A stretch of DNA of 64,000 nt from Defluviimonas aquaemixtae (GCF_900302475.1 NZ_OMOQ01000001.1:1860001-1924000); one strand, 5' to 3'. Positions 1-8,415 are shown, counted from the first letter of the stretch. A program made the numbers and translations. The notes: generated by a model from the letters alone, not told the origin.

Positions 1-1
1 C

Positions 2-1459
2 ATCGACGGCGCGCCGCTGGTGGGGCCGATCCCGGGCAAGCGCAATGCTTTCTGCATCATAGGCCTGCGCGCAGGTCTCGGCGAGGGCGGCGGCCATGGC
101 TGGCTGCTGGCGCAGCAGATCGTCCATGGCGAGGCCTGCTACGACACCTGGTGCATCGACCCGCGTCGGTTTGCCGGCCACGCCAATGTCGAACTGACCG
201 CGCTCAAGGCGGTCGAAGACTATCAGAACGAATTCCGCTTCCACTTTCCGCATGAACACCGCCCCGCCGGGCGCCCGGCCAAGACCACCCCGCTGACGCC
301 TTTACTGGCCGCAGAAGGCGCTGAGTTCACGGTGGTCAACGGCTGGGAGCGGGTGGACTACATCAGGCCGTCGGCTGACTTCCATCCCTCGCTGTCGTTT
401 CATTTTGACGAGGCCTTCGACATGGTCGCGGCCGAGGTGAGGAACGTGCATGAGAATGTGGGGCTGTGCGAGGTCAACGGTTTCAACCGCTTCGAGATCA
501 CCGGCACGGACCGCCATGCCTTTCTTGACCGCATGTTCTGCGGCAACGTCACCAAACGGGCGGGTCGTGTCGGACTTGGCTATTTGCTGAACCAACATGG
601 CATGGTCAAGGGTGAAGCCACGGTCGCAAACCTGCCCGCCAGCGACCGCGGCCCCGAGCGGGCCTGGTACGGTTCGGCAGCGGCCAGCGAGTTGCATGAC
701 ATGGATTGGCTTACTCAGCATGCCCGCGACGGAGAAGATGTGCAGATTCGCAGTCTGACCAATGATCAGACCATCCTGGTTCTGGCCGGCCCGAAGGCGC
801 GCGACGTACTTTCCTCCTGTGCCCGGGGCGACTGGTCGAAACAGGCGTTTCCTTGGCTAAGCGTGCGCGAGTGCTTTGTAGGCTTTGCTCCGGCCACGGT
901 GCTGGGGGTCAGCTTCTCGGGCGAACTCGCCTACGAAATCCATGTCCCCAACGCATCTCTCTATGCCGCCTGGCTGGCGCTCCGACAGGCGGGTGCCGCT
1001 CACGGCATGAAGCTGTTCGGAGCGCGCGCGGTCGAATCCATGCGGATCGAAAAAGGCTTTCTTCACTGGAAGGCCGAAATTCTCACAGAGTTTGACCCGT
1101 TTGAGACCTCACTCGATCGGTTCGTGAATCTGGAGAAGCCTGATTTTATCGGCAAGGACGCCCTGCGGAACCGACAGGGCGAGGGGCTGAGCAAGAAGCT
1201 TGTGATGCTGAAGATCGACACGACGCACGCTCCGGCCCGTGGCGGTGCCTCGCTGGTGCAGGGCGATACGGTCGTCGGCACCGCCACCTCGGGCGACTGG
1301 GGCCACCGGGTTGGCATGAACCTGGCCTTTGGCTTCGTTGAGTCCGAACTGGCAGGAGTTGGCAGTACCATGCAACTCGACCTCTGCGGCGATCTCGTCA
1401 GCGCCGAAGTGATTTCACCTTCACCTTACGATCCCGACCATACCCGCATCCGTGGATAG
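2..1459 (+). CDS. FAD-dependent oxidoreductase / GcvT-type N-demethylase (dimethylglycine or sarcosine dehydrogenase-like), 5' truncated
   Basis: The reading frame enters from the left window edge, so only about 485 C-terminal residues are visible. The first 35 or so are the end of a FAD oxidoreductase domain (DGAPLVGPIPG). A central linker follows with the family signature HRPAGRPAKTTPL, and from about residue 110 a full aminomethyltransferase (GcvT-like) folate domain with its C-terminal barrel. Such fusions remove N-methyl groups oxidatively and pass the one-carbon unit to tetrahydrofolate in the cytoplasm. It lies 170 bp upstream of cuyA in the same direction, which suggests that the substrate is an N-methylated amine linked to the sulfonate genes. 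Exact substrate is not readable from the sequence. Confidence 0.85.
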   Translation: MDGAPLVGPIPGKRNAFCIIGLRAGLGEGGGHGWLLAQQIVHGEACYDTWCIDPRRFAGHANVELTALKAVEDYQNEFRFHFPHEHRPAGRPAKTTPLTPLLAAEGAEFTVVNGWERVDYIRPSADFHPSLSFHFDEAFDMVAAEVRNVHENVGLCEVNGFNRFEITGTDRHAFLDRMFCGNVTKRAGRVGLGYLLNQHGMVKGEATVANLPASDRGPERAWYGSAAASELHDMDWLTQHARDGEDVQIRSLTNDQTILVLAGPKARDVLSSCARGDWSKQAFPWLSVRECFVGFAPATVLGVSFSGELAYEIHVPNASLYAAWLALRQAGAAHGMKLFGARAVESMRIEKGFLHWKAEILTEFDPFETSLDRFVNLEKPDFIGKDALRNRQGEGLSKKLVMLKIDTTHAPARGGASLVQGDTVVGTATSGDWGHRVGMNLAFGFVESELAGVGSTMQLDLCGDLVSAEVISPSPYDPDHTRIRG

Positions 1460-1629
1460 GCACATCATGAACGACGTTCACTGCGTAATCCTGCGGTCTT
1501 AAGAGTGATCGCGGTTATTCGGGTATGGTCACGCGCTGAATTCGGTGCCACTCCCATACAACGCGGAAATCTGCTCGTAGCCCGGCGGCCCTCGCGTTGC
1601 CGGCGCCACCCAACGAAAAGGACCTCGAA

Positions 1630-2643
1630 ATGCACCTGTCACGTTTTCCCCGAGTCCATCTCGCGCATTTGCCGACCCCTCTGGAGCCGATGAAACGCTT
1701 GTCCGGGGAACTCGGTATTGATCTGTGGATCAAGCGCGACGACTGCACAGGAATGTCGACCGGCGGCAACAAGACGCGCAAGCTGGAATTCCTGATGGGT
1801 GAGGCGTTGGAACATGGCGCCGACATGGTCATGACCCAAGGCGCGACACAATCCAATCATGCCCGCCAGACTGCCGCCTTTGCGGCCAAGCTGGGTCTGA
1901 CATGCCACATTCTGTTGGAAGATCGCACCGGCTATAACTACGCCAACTACAAGGGCAACGGCAACGTCCTGCTGGACCACCTCCACGGCGCGACGACCGA
2001 GAGCTTTCCTGGCGGTCACGATATGGTTGGCGAAATGGAGCGTGCGGCCGAGAAGAAACGGGCCGAAGGTCACAATGTCTACATCATCCCCGGCGGCGGA
2101 TCGAACCCGACCGGCGCTTTGGGCTACGTGAACTGCGCTCTGGAACTGGTCGCGCAGGCCAACGACGCGGGGCTGAAGATTGACCGCGTGGTTCACGCAA
2201 CCGGGTCGTCCGGAACCCAGGCGGGGTTGGTAACCGGGCTTTGCGCGATGAACGCGGGCATCCCGGTGCTGGGCATCGGCACCCGTGCGCCGCAGCAGAA
2301 ACAGGAACAGATGGTCCATGACCTGGCCTGTAAGACCGCTGAAAAACTGGGCTGCACCGGAGTGGTCAGGCGCGAAGACGTCCTGGCCAATACGGACTAT
2401 GTTGGCGAGGGCTACGGCCTGCCGACCGACAGCGGCATCGAAGCGATCCGCCTGTTTGCCGAGCTGGAAGGCATCCTGCTTGATCCGGTCTATTCCGCCA
2501 AGGGCGCCGCGGGCCTGATCGAACTGGCGCGCAAAGGGACCTTTAAGGGCGAACGTGTCGTGTTCCTGCATACCGGCGGGTCGGCAGGCTTGTTTGGCTA
2601 TGACTTCGCCTTTGACCACGCCGACCGCTGGATCAACCTGTAA
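1630..2643 (+). CDS. cuyA: L-cysteate sulfo-lyase (PLP-dependent)
   Basis: This 337-residue fold-type II PLP enzyme of the D-cysteine desulfhydrase / ACC deaminase family cleaves L-cysteate to pyruvate, sulfite and ammonium. The N-terminus ([20 protein letters not shown]) and overall sequence closely resemble the roseobacter CuyA from memory. The PLP lysine is K48 in [11 protein letters not shown], the substrate loop TQSNHAR is at residues 73-79, and the phosphate-binding glycines are in [14 protein letters not shown] chose the ATG at 1630, which matches the family N-terminus. An in-frame ATG at 1597 would add 11 unrelated residues. The downstream racemase and hpsN are on the same strand with short gaps, so they are probably co-transcribed. 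A D-cysteine desulfhydrase is the alternative, but the operon partners favour cysteate. Confidence 0.9.
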   Translation: MHLSRFPRVHLAHLPTPLEPMKRLSGELGIDLWIKRDDCTGMSTGGNKTRKLEFLMGEALEHGADMVMTQGATQSNHARQTAAFAAKLGLTCHILLEDRTGYNYANYKGNGNVLLDHLHGATTESFPGGHDMVGEMERAAEKKRAEGHNVYIIPGGGSNPTGALGYVNCALELVAQANDAGLKIDRVVHATGSSGTQAGLVTGLCAMNAGIPVLGIGTRAPQQKQEQMVHDLACKTAEKLGCTGVVRREDVLANTDYVGEGYGLPTDSGIEAIRLFAELEGILLDPVYSAKGAAGLIELARKGTFKGERVVFLHTGGSAGLFGYDFAFDHADRWINL

Positions 2644-2656
2644 GGAGAGGGCCGCC

Positions 2657-2773
2657 GTGGCACCTAAGTTCGCAAGATCGATCACGCAGCAGGACGCTAC
2701 CCCGATCGACGCAGCCTTCGCCGCGCAGGCGGTCGCGTCGACCCGAGTGGCGGCATGCGGGCTCGCCCCGTGA
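2657..2773 (+). pseudogene. Short ORF with strong RBS, possible remnant N-terminus of a DegT-type aminotransferase
   Basis: A 38-codon GTG-started frame begins 13 bp after cuyA, with a strong Shine-Dalgarno GGAGAGG six bases before the GTG. It overlaps the start of the racemase gene by 19 bp in another frame. The start of the peptide (APKFARSITQQDATP) resembles the N-termini of DegT/DnrJ/EryC1 aminotransferases, which often carry a TQQ-x-P motif, but the resemblance stops after about 20 residues. It may be a relic of a deleted aminotransferase, or a short translated leader that couples translation to the racemase. The family assignment is from memory and weak. Confidence 0.3.
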
Positions 2774-3471
2774 CCCGTCGTCGTGTCGGCATTCTGGGCG
2801 GCATGGGGCCCGAGGCGACGATCCTGCTGCAGCAGCGGGTTCTGGCGACGGTGCGGGCGGTCGATGATGCCGACCACATACCGCTCTTGATCGACATGAA
2901 CCCGCAGGTTCCCTCGCGCATCGCGCACTTGATCGAGGGCACAGGCGCGGATCCCGGTCCGGTGCTGGCGGCGATGGCGCGGCGCTTGGAAGCCGCTGGG
3001 GCGAGCGCGCTGGCGATGCCTTGCAACACCGCCCATCATTACGCCCCGGACATCGAGGCAGCCGTGTCCATTCCGTTCTTGAACATGATCGACCTGTCAG
3101 TTGGGAGGGCAATGTGCCACCTGAACAAGGGTGCCAGCATCGGCATTCTCGCCTCGCCAGCGGTGCGCCTGGCCGGCGTCTTTGACGCGCCTTTGGAAAG
3201 GGCGGGTCTCATGGCGCTCTGGCCCGAAGACGCCGGCCGGATGCTCGATGCCATCCGGACGATCAAAGCCGAAGGCCCCACGCCCGAGACTCGCCGCACA
3301 CTCGAAGACGCCGCAGAAGATCTGGCCTCCAGGGGCGCGGCGCATCTGTTCGTCGCCTGTTCGGAATTCTCGCTGATCGCGGATGCTTTGCCCGGCGCCG
3401 TCCCGGCCACCGACACGGTCGATGTACTGGCCGACGCGATCCACGACCACACCTTTACGAATTGGAGTTGA
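2755..3471 (+). CDS. Aspartate/glutamate racemase family protein, possible cysteate racemase
   Basis: This 238-residue protein has the cofactor-independent racemase fold, with GILGGMGPEAT near the N-terminus and the two catalytic cysteines at C90 (MPCNTAHH) and C202 (ACSEFSL). Two opposed cysteines make the family's two-base mechanism at an amino acid alpha carbon. It sits between the cysteate lyase and hpsN and ends 4 bp before hpsN. The natural inference is therefore that it interconverts D- and L-cysteate to feed the L-specific lyase. An aspartate racemase is the conservative alternative. The ATG at 2755 is used; a GTG at 2770 is also possible and would lose only five residues. Confidence 0.8.
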   Translation: MRARPVTRRRVGILGGMGPEATILLQQRVLATVRAVDDADHIPLLIDMNPQVPSRIAHLIEGTGADPGPVLAAMARRLEAAGASALAMPCNTAHHYAPDIEAAVSIPFLNMIDLSVGRAMCHLNKGASIGILASPAVRLAGVFDAPLERAGLMALWPEDAGRMLDAIRTIKAEGPTPETRRTLEDAAEDLASRGAAHLFVACSEFSLIADALPGAVPATDTVDVLADAIHDHTFTNWS

Positions 3472-3475
3472 CCCA

Positions 3476-4753
3476 ATGGCCATCTCCTATCTGAAAAAAG
3501 CCGATCCAAGACCCGTTTCAGAGAACAACGGCATCCGCGACATCGTGGCCATCATGCTGAACAACATCGAACGCGATGGCGAAGAAGCAGTGCGCCGCTA
3601 CGGCGAAAAACTGGACGGATGGACCGGCGAGATCGTCTTGTCGGGCGCCGACCGCAAGTCTGCCTGCGACCGCGTTCCCGCAAGCCTCAAGGACGACATT
3701 CGGTTCGCCCACGCCAATATCCTCCGCTTTGCCGAAGCACAAAAAGCCACGATGGGGGACTGTGAGATCGAGTTGATACCGGGCCTGATCGCGGGACAGA
3801 GGCAAATCCCGGTGTCGAGCGCGGGCTGCTACGTGCCTGGGGGGCGCTACAGTCATATCGCCAGCGCATTGATGACTATCACCACCGCCAAGGTCGCGGG
3901 CGTCCCACACATTACCGCCGTTTCGCCACCGCGCCCCGGGACAGGGATTCCCGATGCCATCGTCTATGCGATGGATATCAGTGGGGCGGATCTGATCCTG
4001 AATCTTGGCGGCGTGCAGGGCATCGCCGCCATGGCGCAAGGGCTCTTTGGCGCGACGCCCGCCGACATTCTTGTCGGCCCCGGCAATTCCTATGTGGCCG
4101 AAGCCAAACGCATGCTATTTGGCAGGGTCGGGATCGACATGTTTGCGGGCCCCACGGACTCGCTGATAATCGCGGACCACACCGCTTCGGTCGAAACCGT
4201 GGCCTGGGATCTGGTCAGCCAGGCCGAGCACGGTGCCGACAGCCCGGTCTGGCTTGTGAGTACCGAGAGGGCACTGGCCGAAAGCGTCATGGCCAGCGTG
4301 CACACGCTGATCGACAGCCTGCCCGAACCCAATGCTTCGGTTGCGCGTACCGCTTGGGTGGACCGCGCAGAGGTGATCCTGTGTGACAGCCGTGACGAAG
4401 CTGCAAGCGTGTCCGACCACTATGCCCCCGAACACCTTCAGGTACAGGCCGCCGATCTCGACTGGTGGCTGAACCGTCTCACGGCCTATGGATCCTTGTT
4501 CCTGGGCAAGGAAACGACCGTATCATTCGGCGACAAGACCGCTGGCCCAAACCACGTCCTGCCGACCAGCGGCGCCGCGCGCTATACTGGCGGCCTGTCG
4601 GTGCACAAATTCACAAAGACCGTCACCTGGCAACGCTGCAATGAAGAGGCGTCCCACCAGTTGGCCGAGCGGACTGCACGGATAAGCCGGATGGAGGGAA
4701 TGGAGGGCCACGCGCGCGCTGCAGAACTGCGGCAGAAACTCGGCGCTCACTAG
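3476..4753 (+). CDS. hpsN: Sulfopropanediol 3-dehydrogenase (histidinol dehydrogenase family)
   Basis: This 425-residue member of the histidinol dehydrogenase family oxidises a terminal alcohol to a carboxylate in two NAD+-dependent steps. All expected active-site residues are present: zinc ligands Q249 and H252 (SQAEHGADS), D353 (FGDKTAGPNH) and H412 (EGHARA), and the catalytic pair E319-H320 (YAPEHLQ). The YVPGGRYSHIAS segment at 119-130 is typical of HpsN-like proteins rather than HisD, and there are no his genes nearby. HpsN is known to convert (R)-2,3-dihydroxypropane-1-sulfonate to (R)-sulfolactate. Beside a cysteate lyase, an amino analogue (cysteinolate to cysteate) is also plausible. 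The ATG at 3476 follows the racemase stop by four bases. Confidence 0.88.
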   Translation: MAISYLKKADPRPVSENNGIRDIVAIMLNNIERDGEEAVRRYGEKLDGWTGEIVLSGADRKSACDRVPASLKDDIRFAHANILRFAEAQKATMGDCEIELIPGLIAGQRQIPVSSAGCYVPGGRYSHIASALMTITTAKVAGVPHITAVSPPRPGTGIPDAIVYAMDISGADLILNLGGVQGIAAMAQGLFGATPADILVGPGNSYVAEAKRMLFGRVGIDMFAGPTDSLIIADHTASVETVAWDLVSQAEHGADSPVWLVSTERALAESVMASVHTLIDSLPEPNASVARTAWVDRAEVILCDSRDEAASVSDHYAPEHLQVQAADLDWWLNRLTAYGSLFLGKETTVSFGDKTAGPNHVLPTSGAARYTGGLSVHKFTKTVTWQRCNEEASHQLAERTARISRMEGMEGHARAAELRQKLGAH

Positions 4754-4924
4754 GACGCAGCGTTCTGCGCCACGCTCCATGCTTTGGACAGGATATGAAG
4801 AAGCGTGTGCTACCGTCGCTCCCGCTGATCGGGTTCCATGATGCCATCTCTCTGCCAAGACCACCGCGGGGAGGCAACCGCCAAAGGCAGAAAGCGGGCG
4901 CTGGCGAATGCGGCAGGTCGCGCA

Positions 4925-5181
4925 TCCCCCCCTGCCCGCGTGCGGCTCCGAAGCGGTTTCCCATGCGTGCAGGCAGACCTACTCGGATTTCAGAGTCGGC
5001 CACAGACGTTCGAAGAATATGTTGTCGAGGAAGCGCCCCTTTCCGCCCACGGCGATGCGCGACCGAGCGCGACACATCGTGAGCGAGACATGGACACTCA
5101 ATTCACCTTGTGCGCCTTGCGACGGAGATCTTTGCCAACCTGGTCAGCCGTCGGCTTCTGTGTTCCAGCTTTCCGTCTCAT
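4925..5181 (-). pseudogene. Remnant of an IS3-family transposase (orfA start joined to orfB end)
   Basis: Read on the minus strand, an ATG at 5181 behind AGGAG opens a 27-residue peptide (MRRKAGTQKPTADQVGKDLR...) that matches the start of IS3-family OrfA proteins. It stops at 5098. From 5059 downwards another frame reads GGKGRFLDNIFFERLWPTLKSE, the DDE-domain end of an IS3 OrfB including the catalytic glutamate (FFERLW). A TAG follows at 4979-4981, and the frame then continues as VCLHAWETASE. About 1 kb between these parts has been deleted. The element is dead and marks past transposition between hpsN and the desaturase. The rest of 4754-5356 shows nothing else recognisable. Confidence 0.72.
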
Positions 5182-5356
5182 CTTTACTCCTTGATGGTTC
5201 GGATGAGCCGCAATCGTTCCTTTGGGCAAATCCCCCTAGTCAGGCCCACAGGTGCTGATCCCGTACAATCAGAGATCCTTCGCCGCAGCATCTGAACAAC
5301 CCTTCAGGCGCAGCGGCCCCGGTACCTGAACCAATACTCGCCACGGATCAAATTTC

Positions 5357-5382
5357 GCGAATGCCCCCCAAGAGGCATTTGC
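5357..5382. promoter_or_regulatory. Inverted repeat upstream of the desaturase gene
   Basis: GCGAATGCC and GGCATTTGC form a 9-bp inverted repeat (one G-T mismatch) around an 8-base spacer, 55 bp before the desaturase start. It could be an operator or a leader hairpin. There is no direct evidence of function. Confidence 0.3.
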
Positions 5383-5436
5383 GCCGACTCACTATTGGTT
5401 TATGAAGTCCGCCGACAAAGACAGAAAAGCAGGCGC

Positions 5437-6471
5437 ATGTTCGATCATTCCGAATCGTCGCGGCACGAGCCCGAAACGCGGGCCGCTAGAGAGTGGGTCA
5501 AGGTACTTTCAGACTACCGCGAGTCTAGTTCGCTGCGCAGCACGTTCGAGCTTGCAGTCACCGCGGGGCCCTTCGTTCTTCTGTGGGCTCTGGCATGGTG
5601 GTCGCTGTCCTACAGCTACTGGCTGACCTTGACGATCTCCATGTTCAATGCGGCCTTCCTGTTGCGGTTGTTCGCCATCCAGCACGATTGCGGCCATGGG
5701 GCGTTCTATGAAAACCGGACCGTGAGTGATTGGCTCGGACGGGTGATCGGCGTGCTTACGTTGACCCCCTATGACGTCTGGCGGCGCACCCATTCCATGC
5801 ACCACAGCACGTCTGGAAATCTCGGGCGACGCGGCATGGGCGATATCCACACGCTGACAGTCGCGGAGTACCGCGCGCTGACACCGCTCAACCGCTTATT
5901 GTACAGGCTTTATCGCCACCCCGTTGTTCTGTTCGGTCTGGGGCCGGGATATCTCTTTTTCATCCAGAACCGATTGCCCTTGGGGCTGATGGCCAAGGCC
6001 AGATACTGGGCCAGCGCAATGTGCACGAACGCCGCGATCCTCGTGGGGTTGACCCTCATCCTGTACTTCGGCGGCCTGATGCCGATCTTGTTGATTTTTC
6101 TGCCATCGACACTTCTTGCTGCAACGGCGGGGGTCTGGCTGTTCTATGTGCAGCATCAATTCGAGACCACGCATTGGGAAGCTGAGGAAGACTGGCAACT
6201 GCATGATGCAGCCCTGAAGGGAAGCTCGCACTACGTGCTGCCGACTGTGCTGCAGTGGCTGAGCGCCAACATCGGAATCCACCATGTGCATCACCTTCAC
6301 AGCCGTATCCCGTTCTATAGATTACCTGAAGTGCTGCGCGATCACGCGGTCCTGGCCAGCGGCAATCGAATGACGATCCGAGAAAGCATACTTAGCGCCC
6401 GGCTGCATCTGTGGGACGAAGAGTCCAAACGGCTGCTGTCGTTTTCACAGGCCAAGGACCGTTATCGCTGA
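5437..6471 (+). CDS. Membrane fatty acid desaturase
   Basis: This 344-residue integral membrane di-iron desaturase introduces a double bond into acyl chains at the inner membrane. The three histidine boxes are intact: HDCGH at 83-87, HSMHH at 119-123 and HHVHH at 282-286. Hydrophobic membrane segments lie at about 40-80 and 192-240. The pattern fits the bacterial delta-12 / omega desaturases (DesA-like). Upstream TTG and other in-frame starts exist, but the ATG at 5437, preceded by an AGG-type RBS, gives the normal family length. The gene stands alone between two insertion-sequence remnants, so it may be an acquired cargo gene. Regiospecificity cannot be read from the sequence. Confidence 0.88.
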   Translation: MFDHSESSRHEPETRAAREWVKVLSDYRESSSLRSTFELAVTAGPFVLLWALAWWSLSYSYWLTLTISMFNAAFLLRLFAIQHDCGHGAFYENRTVSDWLGRVIGVLTLTPYDVWRRTHSMHHSTSGNLGRRGMGDIHTLTVAEYRALTPLNRLLYRLYRHPVVLFGLGPGYLFFIQNRLPLGLMAKARYWASAMCTNAAILVGLTLILYFGGLMPILLIFLPSTLLAATAGVWLFYVQHQFETTHWEAEEDWQLHDAALKGSSHYVLPTVLQWLSANIGIHHVHHLHSRIPFYRLPEVLRDHAVLASGNRMTIRESILSARLHLWDEESKRLLSFSQAKDRYR

Positions 6472-6861
6472 GTCGACAGAGGTCACGGGATCAACGCGCG
6501 CACGGCAGGTGTCTCGGACCAGAGTTGCTGCGAGCGCCCGGGAGGCCTAAATTTGCTATTCACTGGTTTCTAGCGACTGCTACTCACGCCTGGCGGCGGA
6601 TGTAAGGTAAGCTATTGAAATAATTAAGATATACAAATTGAGCTCTTGAGCTGTAACAGAAAATACCTTTGCCAGACACCCCCTTTGGCCTAGTCGGATT
6701 TCGCCCACTGTCATGGGTGTCGACTAAATGCGCAGCCAAAGTCAGTTACGGTCGGGCGGAGCAGTGCGCGACTTGATCGAGCCTGTATCGTCGCAGCCGC
6801 CCGCCGCTCAGGCTACTCCATCCTGCGCAAGTCCGCGATCTGCGCCGTCCGAACATGCGGG
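6472..6861. other. Non-coding stretch between desaturase and IS66 remnant
   Basis: No coding frame with family similarity was found on either strand. Bases 6600-6680 are clearly more AT-rich than the surroundings, and the remainder reads like decayed sequence next to the insertion-sequence end at 6862. Confidence 0.5.
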
Positions 6862-7250
6862 GTAAGCGCTTTCTCGATCCGCTCCTGCCGTCTTGCTGCT
6901 GATAGTGCGAGTCCTGTCGCCATGTGGGTTGAGGATAGGGCACCAAAAATGGACGGCCGTTTGGACGGCTCGAAGGATGGCTGCGCGGGCCGCATCGAGG
7001 TGATTGAGGGTCGCACGGGCCAGCGTCAGCGCAGTGAGGTCCAGCGGGTGCGCAGTGCGGCCGAGAGCCTGGCACCGGGGGCGAAGGTGGCCGATGTGGC
7101 GCGACGGCACGGGGTGACCCCTAATAGGTCTACGACTGGCGCAAGAAGCTGGCCGCGGGGACGCTGGCGTTGTCGGCCGAGGCGATGGCGAAGCCGGCTT
7201 TTGCGGCGCTGGTCGTCGAGACGCCCCCAGCGCCAGCCCATCTGCGAGAC
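6862..7250 (+). mobile_element. IS66-family remnant with frameshifted orfA
   Basis: GTAAGCG at 6862, the typical outer end of IS66-family elements, lies 87 bp before an ATG at 6949. That ATG opens a TnpA/OrfA-like frame (RIEVIEGRTG..., then the helix-turn-helix part AESLAPGAKVADVARRHGVTPN). The frame breaks at 7125/7126. Restoring one base there gives NQVYDWRKKLAAGTL, the expected continuation, which then runs to about 7250 (AFAALVVETP). No orfB or large tnpC transposase gene follows and no right end was found. The element is therefore a dead 5' fragment. Together with the IS3 remnant it brackets the desaturase gene. Confidence 0.72.
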
Positions 7251-7655
7251 AGCCGGAACGAGGAATCGCGGCGCCGGATCGAGGATCTCATGCCCTGGGC
7301 CTCCCGAAAACCGTCACGCCTCGCAGAATCGGGGGCCGGGAAAGCGATTCCTGTTGTCGGCCGCACGCACGATGATTCACTTTGTTGCGCGCGGTTGGCG
7401 CTCTCGGGCGGCTTACTCGTCGCGGATTTGGGGGCGAACATGCCCAAGTGGCGAGATTGTTTCACGACAAACGATCCGATTTCCACAGGCCGCACACGCG
7501 TCGCGTGTCGCTTGGAAGAAGGCCGTTGGTGGCCGAATCCGTGAACAATGCCGCACTACATGTGCAAATTTCAGTTCCGATTGTACGTCCGTTCGCCGAA
7601 TTGTTTCGAAACTGTCCACATGTCGGCGACAGAGCGCCCACACGCACAGGTTGAC
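7251..7655. other. Non-coding stretch downstream of the IS66 remnant
   Basis: I see no supported gene here. Short open frames on both strands lack recognisable domains or ribosome binding sites. The sequence is probably decayed mobile DNA plus the upstream region of the Hint-domain gene. Confidence 0.5.
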
Positions 7656-7669
7656 CACAATATATTGTG
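7656..7669. promoter_or_regulatory. Perfect 14-bp palindrome, candidate operator
   Basis: CACAATATATTGTG is an exact palindrome preceded by TTGAC in a short AT-rich patch, with TATACT about 20 bp further on. It lies about 210 bp upstream of the Hint-domain gene. The form suits a dimeric repressor site, but no regulator is adjacent. Confidence 0.4.
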
Positions 7670-7882
7670 ACGAATTTCGGTGGAATATGGCCTATACTGG
7701 CTGTATTCGGCGAACCTTGCGCCGGGTTCAGAAGGTCGGTCGCGTCGCGATTCCCCGGATATGGGAATGATTCCGGCGCCCAGGCCAACCCGGCGGGCAA
7801 GCAAGGTTGAAGCGGAGCGGATACGAGCGGCCCGACACGGCTGCAGCAAATTGACAGAACGAACCATATTTCGAACGCAACG

Positions 7883-8410
7883 ATGAACGATGAACACATC
7901 CTGAGCGCCGTGGTCGAGGCGCTGTCCAAATCCGAGGCAAAGGCGCCCCCTGCGCCGTCGAAACCTGAGCGTCCGCGCCGGTCGGTCGAATGGACGATTG
8001 GGGGCTTTTGCGACGACGCCCGCGTGACGACGTCGTTCGGCGAGCTGCCAATTCAGGCGCTCAGGCGTCGCGATCCGCTGCGTACGGTCGAGGGCCCACT
8101 CGCCCGGGTAGAGCGGGTTGACCGGATCCAACTGGACGAGGCGTTCCTGGAACAGAACCCTGACGCCCAGCCGGTGCGCATTCAGGCGGGCGCGCTCGGA
8201 CCGAACCGGCCCAAGACGGACGTACTGGTATCGCCGCACCAGGCGGTGGGCGTGGGCCAGTACGGCAACGACTTCCGGCGCGCGCGCGATCTGCTTGATC
8301 GGCCGGGCGTGGTGCGTCAGCCGGCACTGGGGCTCAGTTACTATGTGTTTCAGTGCGAAGCGCCAGCGACTGTCGAGGTTGAGGGCCTAAGTATCCACGT
8401 CAGCCCCTAG
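7883..8410 (+). CDS. Standalone Hint-domain (hedgehog/intein-like) protein
   Basis: This 175-residue protein has a Pro/Ala/Lys-rich N-terminal segment (residues 15-35) followed by a Hint module. C43 (GGFCDDARVTTSFGELPI) would be the splice or cleavage nucleophile, and the segment RIQAGALGPNRPKTDVLVSPHQAV (98-122) corresponds to the conserved block with the catalytic histidine. Rhodobacteraceae carry many Hint proteins of unknown role. The usual order in that block is SPQH, while here it is SPHQ (H119), so the histidine is shifted by one residue. No export signal is evident. Function is unknown. Confidence 0.7.
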   Translation: MNDEHILSAVVEALSKSEAKAPPAPSKPERPRRSVEWTIGGFCDDARVTTSFGELPIQALRRRDPLRTVEGPLARVERVDRIQLDEAFLEQNPDAQPVRIQAGALGPNRPKTDVLVSPHQAVGVGQYGNDFRRARDLLDRPGVVRQPALGLSYYVFQCEAPATVEVEGLSIHVSP

Positions 8411-8415
8411 TCAAC

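Noticed and set aside
1639..3039. 466-codon minus-strand open frame across cuyA and the racemase
   Set aside because: Antisense shadow of two clearly conserved genes; its translation shows no domain and high-GC third-position bias explains its length.
7413..7658. 81-codon minus-strand frame with several cysteines
   Set aside because: No ribosome binding site, no family resemblance, located in decayed mobile DNA.
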